From an uncultured Desulfosarcina sp. (lineage in GTDB: Bacteria; Desulfobacterota; Desulfobacteria; Desulfobacterales; Desulfosarcinaceae), in the NCBI RefSeq assembly GCF_963668215.1, contig NZ_OY764190.1, positions 4,712,001 to 4,776,000 on the forward strand: DNA of 64,000 bases, given 5' to 3'. Made by a program: the position numbers and the translations under genes. The notes beneath the pieces were generated by a model that was given only the letters and a program-made list of their open reading frames with translations, searched no databases and was not told the DNA's origin. Shown piece by piece: positions 1-7,700 of this stretch. Position 1 is the stretch's first letter; every line of letters begins with the position of its first letter.

Positions 1-143
1 TTGCGGACAATCCCGGTTTCATTGTTGGAGATCGTAACGGCCACGATGCCCGCGATGGTCAAGGTCACCAGCACCAGCAGGGTAACGATGGTAACGATTC
101 CGTTTTCGTTGTCGATTGTTTTTTCTATTCGGGAATAGCGCAT
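1..143 (-). CDS. pilX: PilX-like minor pilin, 3' part outside the window
   Basis: Only the first 47 codons are inside the window; the gene runs off the left edge. The peptide begins MRYSRIEKTIDNENG and is followed by one hydrophobic helix of about 20 residues rich in Val, Leu, Thr and Ile, then SNNETG. This matches the N-terminus of the PilX-like protein at 4150-4740 (short polar head, Gly, then the helix). PilX-type proteins are minor pilins that sit with PilV, PilW and FimT at the tip of type IV pili and help present PilY1. The start at 143 is chosen because AGAGAG lies just upstream; an in-frame ATG at 161 is possible. It is the fourth gene of the leftward pilin operon, 21 bases after pilW. 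Confidence 0.75.
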   Translation of the reverse strand, partial: MRYSRIEKTIDNENGIVTIVTLLVLVTLTIAGIVAVTISNNETGIVR

Positions 144-164
144 GATGGTCTCTCTTTTCATGGG

Positions 165-770
165 TTACGATAACGCATTCCTTAACCTGACCTGCTGGGA
201 AAGAGTGCGGGTGACGGATCCGGCACGCCCCGCCGGCGGTTGAATCGTCATGGTGATCTGGACGATGCGGACATCGTCGGCCGTGGTCGTAGCGTTTTCA
301 TCCTCATCCAGGTAAACGAAACTCAGGTCGGTGACGTTGTCCAGCAAGACGTCATCCTCTGTTACCGCGCCTGTGCTGTCCTTAATCTGCTGTCTTAACT
401 CGTTGCCGTTGAGAAAATAGCGTACCCATTCATTGTTGTCGGCCGTATCACCATCGTAATTCATATCAGCCGTAAACTCTATGTCGGTAGCACCCAATGT
501 TGTAATACTGCTACCGGCCGTCCCCGTTGGATCCAGGCCTGCGTGGATGATATCCTCGCACATCAGGGCCAGGGCCGAGCGCACATCCTGTTGGGCGCTG
601 GCCCGCACGGTTTCCGTCGTATACGATTGGGTCAGATTCGAGAACATGCCGATGATGGCCGCCAGAACAATGATGCCGGCTGCCATGGCGACGAGCAGTT
701 CTATCAGCGTAAAGCCCGTTTCGGCTCCGATAACATTTTTCGTTGGGTTGTTGTCGACCTTGCTCATCAT
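165..770 (-). CDS. pilW: PilW-like minor pilin (left cluster)
   Basis: A 201-residue type IV prepilin-like protein. A class III signal is visible: Gly19/Phe20 is the predicted prepilin-peptidase cut, with Glu24 at mature position +5 (FTLIE), followed by a hydrophobic helix to about residue 42. The C-terminal half is a predicted beta-rich pilin head. Residues 102-114 (ADMNYDGDTADNNEW) form an Asp/Asn-rich loop of calcium-binding type. The length and the DIIHAGLDPTG stretch agree with PilW, a minor pilin needed for pilus assembly and surface display of PilY1. The start overlaps the pilV stop by 4 bases (ATGA) behind an AGGAGA ribosome site, so the two are translationally coupled. Confidence 0.85.
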   Translation of the reverse strand: MMSKVDNNPTKNVIGAETGFTLIELLVAMAAGIIVLAAIIGMFSNLTQSYTTETVRASAQQDVRSALALMCEDIIHAGLDPTGTAGSSITTLGATDIEFTADMNYDGDTADNNEWVRYFLNGNELRQQIKDSTGAVTEDDVLLDNVTDLSFVYLDEDENATTTADDVRIVQITMTIQPPAGRAGSVTRTLSQQVRLRNALS

Positions 771-1264
771 AATCCATCTCCTGTTACCACGGAAGTAAGG
801 GACACCTGTCTGGTTCCTCTGCCAACGAACGGAAAGGTGACGGTTACCGTAACCTTTCGGGCAAAGTTACTGGGAGTATCATCGGTATCGATGTCGCCAT
901 CGCCGTTGGTGTCCTCAAAGTAGTAGTAGCCGACCGTCCAGGAGCGGGTGTAAATCCCACCCGGTTGGCCGTCTTCATCGATGGGGTTGTTCGGGTCGCT
1001 GGTAGTGGTCGGAAATGTACCAGGGTTCAGGATGTCAGTGCTATCGCTGATGTCGCCATTCTTGATCAATTCCATCTGATCGCGTGCAAGGGTGGTTGCC
1101 TGGGTATAGGTGTTGCCGGTTTTATTGTTCCGCACGGCCGACGTCTGCATGGCGGCAACGGCCAGCAGGCCGATGGAAAAGATGGCCATGGCGATCATCA
1201 CTTCGATGAGGCTGAACCCCCGGCAATCGTTATAGGCCATGCTTGTGGATGGTATTTTTATCAT
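767..1264 (-). CDS. pilV: PilV-like minor pilin (left cluster)
   Basis: A 165-residue prepilin-like protein. Residues 1-16 are the leader, the predicted cut is Gly16/Phe17, Glu21 is at mature +5 (FSLIE), and the following helix contains AMAIFSIGLLAVAAMQ, the usual PilV pattern. Residues 118-129 (DTNGDGDIDTDD) make a near-canonical EF-hand loop, with Asp/Asn at positions 1, 3, 5, 7, 9 and 12, inside the head domain. PilV minor pilins prime pilus assembly and help anchor PilY1. The gene lies between fimT (18 bases upstream) and pilW (4-base overlap), in the order V then W, the reverse of the right-hand cluster. Confidence 0.85.
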   Translation of the reverse strand: MIKIPSTSMAYNDCRGFSLIEVMIAMAIFSIGLLAVAAMQTSAVRNNKTGNTYTQATTLARDQMELIKNGDISDSTDILNPGTFPTTTSDPNNPIDEDGQPGGIYTRSWTVGYYYFEDTNGDGDIDTDDTPSNFARKVTVTVTFPFVGRGTRQVSLTSVVTGDGL

Positions 1265-1282
1265 CTTCAGGCTCCCGGATAA

Positions 1283-1795
1283 TCAGGTTACGGATATTTT
1301 TCCCAGCCGGTTGATTGCGACATCGTTTTGATGATCGGCATGGGACCCTTTGATACGAACTTTCCCGGTTGACGCCGTTGGGCATCTACCCCTGCTGTCA
1401 AACAGGGTTGTATTGCCGGCAAACGTCGAGGCGCCGAGATCGATGGTCACGCCAGTCGCAAGCGTCCTGTTCCGAAGGGTTGTTTCGGTGCCGTCCTGGG
1501 CCCCGTTGTTCAACCCGTCTATGATGCCATCGCCATCGGCATCGCCCGTGCCGTCTCCGTCATCGATGTAAATCACATAGCCGTTGGCGGTGAAGTTCAC
1601 CACCACATTGGAGTTGGCGCGAATGGCCGCCTGTTTGGCCGCCGCCAGGTCTCCGGCCAAGGTGTTGACCGCCCCTCTATAAGCCGCGTTATTGCGCCAT
1701 TTGATCATGTTGGGGATGGCGATGGCCGAAAGGACGGCGAAAATCGCCACGGTAACAGCTAACTCCATCAGTGTAAAACCGGCATTATCCTTCAT
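1283..1795 (-). CDS. fimT: FimT/GspH-like pseudopilin (left cluster)
   Basis: A 170-residue pseudopilin of the GspH/FimT type. The short head MKDNAG is followed by FTLME (cut Gly6/Phe7, Glu11 at +5) and a 20-residue hydrophobic helix ending IPNMI. Residues 78-105 contain DDGDGTGDADGDG, an Asp/Gly-rich calcium-type loop, and the protein closes with a small beta domain. FimT/FimU-like proteins are minor pilins that start pilus assembly. It is the first gene of the leftward operon, with a candidate sigma-54 promoter 34 bases upstream of the start codon. Its right-hand counterpart at 2433 shares the same loop position and architecture, which suggests duplication. Confidence 0.85.
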   Translation of the reverse strand: MKDNAGFTLMELAVTVAIFAVLSAIAIPNMIKWRNNAAYRGAVNTLAGDLAAAKQAAIRANSNVVVNFTANGYVIYIDDGDGTGDADGDGIIDGLNNGAQDGTETTLRNRTLATGVTIDLGASTFAGNTTLFDSRGRCPTASTGKVRIKGSHADHQNDVAINRLGKISVT

Positions 1796-1828
1796 TTTCT
1801 CCCTCCGTGACTTTTGATCTCAAAAGAA

Positions 1829-1844
1829 AGCAAAAGTTATGCCG
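1829..1844 (-). promoter_or_regulatory. Candidate sigma-54 (-24/-12) promoter, left pilin operon
   Basis: Read on the minus strand the site is CGGCATAACTTTTGCT: GG, ten bases, then GC, with a full TTGCT at -12 and four of six matches to TGGCAC at -24. The -12 GC lies 35 bases from the fimT start codon, a usual distance. Sigma-54 control of pilin genes is well known; here it is a pattern match only. Confidence 0.5.
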
Positions 1845-2355
1845 ATGGTGTAACGGGCATCCCAAAGATTTCGCAGAAATTTATAAAATAACATAAAAAC
1901 AATTGGATATGATCGCAAGTGGCTACCGGCCGGTATCCGGTTTTTCTCAATTTATCAATTTGGAGAAACGATTATAGGAAAGAGAACTAAAATAATTTAA
2001 TAGTTTTTCGTCTCATCCATGATATCCACCGGATAACCATGAAGGTTGACTTAAGCACGTAAATTGAATAATTCTTTGTTTAATCGATTTGAAGTGAAAT
2101 GCGCTATTTCAACGGTTGCAACTTACGTAAGCGCTTTTATTTTTCCGCTTCCGCTCTTCCACACCTCTTTTCTGCCGTAGTTCTTGTCCGCCGAAACCGG
2201 TACTAAATATTTTAATAGTTGTAACGGTTGCCCTGATTTTTCATTGAAGATAACGAAACGTCGGTTAGTTAAAATGAATGAAATTTAGAATATGTATAAA
2301 ATTAAGTTAAGATAAAACAGGTCGTTGGGAAATCTAAGCTGGTTTTGAAATAAAT

Positions 2356-2372
2356 TTGGCGCGCAATTTGTT
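2356..2372 (+). promoter_or_regulatory. Candidate sigma-54 (-24/-12) promoter, right pilin operon
   Basis: TTGGCGCGCAATTTGTT matches the -24 element in all but one base (TGGCGC for TGGCAC) and has TTGT instead of TTGC at -12, so the normally conserved C is missing. It sits 61 bases before the fimT start at 2433. It is weaker than its mirror-image partner on the minus strand. Confidence 0.4.
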
Positions 2373-2432
2373 ACGTTGTGTAACACTAAGGGGAAAGAAA
2401 TTCCAAATTATTAAATAATTTTGGAGGGAACC

Positions 2433-2948
2433 ATGCGCTGGAATGCGGGATTCAGTATTTACGAACTGATGGTGGTTATCGCAATTATTGCCGTGCTGGC
2501 CGCCATTGCCGTTCCCAACATGATAGGATGGCGCAATCGAGCTAAACTGGGCGATGGTGTTCGGGATATTTATTCCGCCTTTCAACTGGCAAAGGCCAGG
2601 GCCGCCAAAGAGAACGCCGATATCACACTTACGTTTGCACCCACCGGTGCTACGGGTAGAGAGTACGCGCTGTTTGTCGACGATGGGGCTGGAAGCGTTG
2701 ATTCGGATGGAGACGGGGTACTGGACGGTGCCGGCAACGGGGAGATCGATGGCACGGAAACCGTTTTTCTCAGGGATCGAATTCCAGCCGGTGTGAAGAT
2801 CGACTCCACCACGTTTGGCGACGACTCCGTGACGTTTAACGGCAGCGGGCTTCCCGATGGCATCGGAAGCGTAGACATTGTCAATTCGGCGGGAGAGAAA
2901 AGGAGCCTTTCTTTAAGTATAGCCGGAAGAGTTAAGGTCGCGTACTAG
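2433..2948 (+). CDS. fimT: FimT/GspH-like pseudopilin (right cluster)
   Basis: A 171-residue pseudopilin. The ATG at 2433 is chosen over an upstream in-frame TTG because GGAGG lies at 2423-2427, just before it. The head MRWNAG precedes FSIYE (predicted cut Gly6/Phe7, Glu11 at +5) and a hydrophobic helix ending VPNMI. Residues 83-107 (VDDGAGSVDSDGDG and onward) form an Asp-rich loop at the same place as in the left-hand FimT. The product is predicted to be a minor pilin that initiates type IV pilus assembly. It is the first gene of the rightward operon and 23 bases ahead of pilW. Confidence 0.85.
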   Translation: MRWNAGFSIYELMVVIAIIAVLAAIAVPNMIGWRNRAKLGDGVRDIYSAFQLAKARAAKENADITLTFAPTGATGREYALFVDDGAGSVDSDGDGVLDGAGNGEIDGTETVFLRDRIPAGVKIDSTTFGDDSVTFNGSGLPDGIGSVDIVNSAGEKRSLSLSIAGRVKVAY

Positions 2949-2971
2949 CCATTATCGAAAGGACACTCAAA

Positions 2972-3631
2972 ATGGCAGGGTATATGGAAAACAACAGGGG
3001 CTTTACGCTGATCGAACTGATGGTGGCAATGGTAATCGCCGGTATCGTTATGGCGGCCATTGTCGCCACCTACCGGAACCAGATGCGAACGCATCTGACC
3101 CAGCAAAGCATCGTCGACATGCACCAGACTGCCAGGGCTGCCCTGCACCTGATGAAATCGGAGATCCAGATGGCGGGGTACGACCCTATTGGATCGGCCG
3201 ACGCAACGGTGTTGACGGCTACGTCCAATGAGTTTCGTTTCCAGATCGATGCCGATGGAGATGGTGCCATTGCCGGCGGCAACGAGGATATCCGTTATGC
3301 CCTGAATGGCACGAAGCTGGGGCGTGAAACAGGCGGAGCCGGCGGCCTCCAACCGGTTGCCGAGAACGTAGATGCCCTGCAGTTTATTTATTTCGACGAG
3401 AACCTAACCCGCTTTACGCCCACAGCAGGCAACCAGTCGGAACTGGATCGCGTGCGTATGGTCCTGGTAACCATCGTTGCCAGAGCAGACGACCCGGTCA
3501 TGGCCTTCAAACAGGTGAACAACCAGACCTATACCAATTCGCTTGGAGAAACTGTTTTAGCTGCGGTCAACGATACGTCCAGAAGGGTGCTTTCAAGCAC
3601 CAGCATCTGGTGCCGGAACATGGGTATGTGA
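2972..3631 (+). CDS. pilW: PilW-like minor pilin (right cluster)
   Basis: A 219-residue prepilin-like protein with cut site Gly10/Phe11 and Glu15 at +5 (FTLIE), then a hydrophobic helix to about residue 33. The motif MAGYDPIG after the first head helix parallels HAGLDPTG in the left PilW and marks the family. Residues 93-106 (DADGDGAIAGGNED) are an EF-hand-like Asp loop. The role is that of a minor pilin in the tip complex with PilV, PilX and PilY1. An AAGGA ribosome site lies before ATG 2972; a second in-frame ATG four codons in is also usable. Confidence 0.85.
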   Translation: MAGYMENNRGFTLIELMVAMVIAGIVMAAIVATYRNQMRTHLTQQSIVDMHQTARAALHLMKSEIQMAGYDPIGSADATVLTATSNEFRFQIDADGDGAIAGGNEDIRYALNGTKLGRETGGAGGLQPVAENVDALQFIYFDENLTRFTPTAGNQSELDRVRMVLVTIVARADDPVMAFKQVNNQTYTNSLGETVLAAVNDTSRRVLSSTSIWCRNMGM

Positions 3632-3656
3632 TCATCGGAGAAAGAAGGAGCTAGAA

Positions 3657-4139
3657 ATGAAAAATATAAGGATATTCAGAAAGTTGTATGAGGACAATAG
3701 CGGCTTTACCCTGATCGAAGTTCTCATCGCCCTGGCCATTTTCAGCATCGGGTTTCTGGCTGTGGGCCTATTGCAGCTCGACAGCGCCAAAGGCAACCGC
3801 AGGGCCCAGAGCGTTACCTACAGCTCCGAATGGGCGCTGGACCGGGTCGAGACCATGCTTCCCCAAGGAATGTTGAGCACAACCGCCTACGATTCCGTTG
3901 CTACGGCAGCCCCTGCCCAGGATGCCGACGGCATCGACAACAATTACAACGGTACCGTGGACGAAGCCGGAGAAACCGGGCCGTTGTCGATTTCCTGGAC
4001 GGTCGACGAGGTGGACCTGAAGCCCAGCATCGGAACGGATATTTACAATTACAAGATCATTACCGTTACCGTCACCAAAACCCTGGGTGGTGAAACGAGA
4101 ACCATCAGCCTTCAGAACCGCATACCCAAGATCGTTTAA
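3657..4139 (+). CDS. pilV: PilV-like minor pilin (right cluster)
   Basis: A 160-residue prepilin-like protein: Gly16/Phe17 cut, Glu21 at +5 (FTLIE), helix with ALAIFSIGFLAVGLLQ, nearly the same as in the left PilV. Residues 89-103 contain DADGIDNNYNGTVDE, an Asp/Asn-rich loop of calcium type. The start ATG 3657 follows AAGGAG. It lies 25 bases after pilW and 10 bases before pilX, so the five genes from 2433 to 9443 form one operon. Here the order is W then V, unlike the left cluster. Confidence 0.85.
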   Translation: MKNIRIFRKLYEDNSGFTLIEVLIALAIFSIGFLAVGLLQLDSAKGNRRAQSVTYSSEWALDRVETMLPQGMLSTTAYDSVATAAPAQDADGIDNNYNGTVDEAGETGPLSISWTVDEVDLKPSIGTDIYNYKIITVTVTKTLGGETRTISLQNRIPKIV

Positions 4140-4149
4140 GGAGACGGCA

Positions 4150-4740
4150 ATGAACCAATCAGTCAAAAAAATATTATCCGACGAAAGAGGGTCGGTGATC
4201 ATTGCCGCGGTCTTAATCCTTGTCACCCTCACCATCATGGGCATCTGGGCCTCGAACACCACCGTTACCGAATATCAGATCGCGTCCAACGATCAGTTTC
4301 ACAAGATTGCTTTCACCAATGCCGACAGCGGCGTTTACGTCACCCCGAAACTGGTATCCAAGGCAATCAATGAAAGTGCTCCCCAGGGCAGCACGGTGAT
4401 GGGGTTATTCGGATTCGCATTTGAAAACAACACCGACGAAAATGCCCTCTATGACCAGATTCTCGGATATACGGACTGGGATAATGGAATCACCGATATC
4501 AGCATGGCCAACGATGTATATAACGATACCATCGAGGTCGACATTCAGCGCACCCGCCAGCAGCTCGTTGCCGGAGGTGGCGTCGAATTCGCCAGCGGAG
4601 CCGAGGGTGTCGGTGTCGGCTCCACCGGCGGCGTCAACATTTATTATATGCTGGACTCCATCGGCCCCGGGCCTCGCCAGAGCGTGGCCAATGTTCGGGC
4701 CGAGTACCGCAAAGTATTAGGAATCGCGGGAGGTTTATAA
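4150..4740 (+). CDS. pilX: PilX-like minor pilin (right cluster)
   Basis: A 196-residue protein starting at ATG 4150 behind AAGGAG; the frame stays open further upstream inside pilV, but that is not used. The N-terminus has a polar head with DERGS, then one helix (about residues 15-36, VIIAAVLILVTLTIMGIWA) and a long soluble part with a Gly-rich stretch (GVGVGSTGG). There is no FTLIE signature, which is typical of PilX N-terminal-domain proteins as opposed to PilV and PilW. PilX works with PilY1 in pilus-pilus contact and tip assembly. Its TAA stop shares one base with the pilY1 ATG, so they are translationally coupled. Confidence 0.8.
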   Translation: MNQSVKKILSDERGSVIIAAVLILVTLTIMGIWASNTTVTEYQIASNDQFHKIAFTNADSGVYVTPKLVSKAINESAPQGSTVMGLFGFAFENNTDENALYDQILGYTDWDNGITDISMANDVYNDTIEVDIQRTRQQLVAGGGVEFASGAEGVGVGSTGGVNIYYMLDSIGPGPRQSVANVRAEYRKVLGIAGGL

Positions 4741-7700
4741 TGATTCAAAATAGGTTTTGTCAGTTGCTTGTATACGTAATCCTTCTTGTTGGTGGTCTTT
4801 GTGGCTCAATTGTCCATGCCGCCGAACCGGCCATCGCCGACTACACCTCCTATCCGCTGTTCATGTCCAGCGAGGTGGCGCCTAACATCCTTGTCATCAT
4901 GGACAATTCGGGGAGTATGAACTACCCGGCATATGGAGAATTCCAGGGTACCGGCAGCATAGTTACCGGCGACGATTACGCCTGCGGCACTTCCCAGACC
5001 ATTTCCATCCCGGTCAGTCGGATCGAGGACGACGCCGAAGAATACACTTCTTCGGGCAGCAACACCTACTACAGCAATTCCGATCTGGATCTTGGCAACT
5101 ATAACCTGTCCAATCCCACTGATCCTCTTGTCTACGACACGGGCTCAAGTCCTTCGCGGGTGGGGCTCCGGTTCAGTGTGAATATTCCGAAAAACGCAAC
5201 CATCACGAATGCGTACATCGAGTTCGAAGCCAATGCAACCAGCTCTTACACATCAGGATTGTACACATACGGGACGCCTCCGGGAGAAACGGATTTCGTT
5301 ATCGTTGCCGAAAATACGGATGACGCGCAGATTTACGATACCTCGGCCAACAATATTGCCGACCGGAGTTACTACAGCACTTCAGTGGCTTGGGATGATG
5401 AGGAGCACTGGACGGCGGGAACCAAATACCAAACACCCAATCTTGCCGCCTTGATTCAGACAATCGTCAACCGGGCGGGATGGACGGCCGGATCATCAAT
5501 CGCCTTTAAAATTACAGGAACGGGCAAGCGCGACGCCCGAGCCTACGACTATGGCGACCACACCCACGGCCCGGTGTTGGTTGTGACCTTTGACGGCTGC
5601 CAGGAATATTACGGGTATTTCGATCCTACATCTCGCTATACATATGCCAGCAGCATTTTCTCGCGGGATTCGAACGGCGCCTGGAGCGGCAATTTCCTCA
5701 ACTGGCTCACCATGCGCCGGGTCGATGTGGGCCGCAAAGTGCTGATGGGCGGGCTGGCCAACCCGCGTACCACCTCCGGTACCCAGAAATTGACCGGAGA
5801 AAACTCCCCTTCGGTCAGGTCATTCAGAAAGGCATACAACGGCACTGGAACCAGCGGCATAACGCCGTTTACCGGCAACTATACGTATTATATGGATGGT
5901 GGGAATTTTACCGTCTACAACGGCCCCGCCAGCCAGGGAACCTACTCCATCGTCGTGGAGAAGGTGGCCGCCGAGGAACCCAACGACTTTGCCGATCTGG
6001 ACGGCAGCGGGCCGACCACCGTGGGTATCCTCCAGCGCTACGGTGATGCGGCCCGTTGGGGCAACATGTGGTTCAACAACAACGGAGCGGACACCATAAA
6101 CAACGGCAACGGCGGTGTGGTTTCGAATCCTATCGCCGACGGCATTTCCGAAAACTTTATCAACGACTTCCAGAATACGGCCGCCGATACGTGGACGCCC
6201 CTGGCCGAAACCTATTACACGGCGGTCAAGTACTTCAAACAGGAGGCCATCGACGGCAGCCTGAACTACTCCAACAACCCGGGTACCACACTCGCCGATC
6301 CTTTTGACGGTTCCGCCTATTGCGCCAAGAATTTCGTGCTGCTGATCACTGACGGAGCCTCCACCATGGATGCCGTATTGCCGAACGACGTAAAAGACTA
6401 CGCTGATGCCAGCAAATACGGCAACGCGGCCACCAACGATTTTCTGAATACCACGCCCAATACCACGACCTGCAGCGAATCCAGTTGGACCGGCTGCGAA
6501 TACGGTTCCGCCGGCACCGACTACCTAAAGGACGTGGCCCTGTGGGCCCGTTCCCACGATATCCGTACGGACATCCAGGACGATCAGAACATCGTGTTGT
6601 ATGCGGTCTATGCCTTTGGTCAGGAGGACAATGCCCGCGAACTGCTCAAGCAGTCGGCCAAGAATGGAGGCTTCATCGACCGAGACGGCGACGGCCTGCC
6701 CAGCGGCCTGGTGACGGATACACCGGGCAACCGGTTGGAGTGGGACGAAAACGGCGACGGCCTGCCCGACACCTATTTCGAGGCTTCGGACGGCGCCAAA
6801 CTCCAAAAAGCCCTGGGGGCAGCCATACGGGACATCCTTGAACGTTCGGCTTCCGGTACAGCAGCATCGGTGCTGGCCACCAACAGCGAGGGCGAGGGCA
6901 ACTTGGTGCAGGCTTACTTCCGCCCCTCCTATTCCACCACCATCGACAACAACTCCAATCCGGTCAAGGTGACCTGGAGCGGCTACCTGCAGTCCCTGTG
7001 GGTGGATGCCTGCGGCAACCTGCGCGAGGACGCCAACGCCAACCAGACGCTGGATACAGGGGAGGGGGGGACGGCCATCGACCCGATCGTCGAATATGTA
7101 TTCGACGATACCACTTCCACTACCAAGATCCGGCGCTACCTTGCCCATCCCAATTACGACGACCCGTACTATTGCGACTACTCGGGTACTGTGGACGACT
7201 ACTGCACGAGCAACGGTATCACTTCCTGCTACGAGGATGTTCCCATGGATGCGATCAGCCCCCTGTTCGAGGCCGGCCGCCTGCTGGCTTTGGCAGATCC
7301 TGAGGCTCGCAAAATTTTTACCTACATTGATGACGATGTTGACGGTGTCGTAGATGAAACAACCTACGATGCCTTCGATTCGTCGGGTGAGGTGATCTCC
7401 TTTTCCGAAACCAATGCATCGGTTTTGACACCTTATCTGGGTGTTATCAATGGGTCATCCAGCGATGGTTTCGCCTATCTGGGATCCGACCATGCCAGCC
7501 GCGTGGACAACCTGATCAATTACATCCGCGGCGTGGATTTTTTCGACAGTTACAACAATCCGACCCTGAGAAACCGGACCACCAACGAGATCGACGGCAG
7601 CGATCATGTCTGGAAACTGGGCGATATCGTTCATTCCACACCGATCAGTGTTTCCAAACCCACGGACAATTATCACATCATTTATTCCGATCGATCCTAT

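Larger units (their letters stand above)
1796..2432. other. Intergenic region between divergent pilin operons
   Basis: About 640 bases with no open frame worth calling, AT-rich in the middle and toward the right end. It holds one candidate -24/-12 promoter near each end, pointing outward, and otherwise space where activator or IHF sites would be expected. No tandem or inverted repeat stands out. Confidence 0.7.
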
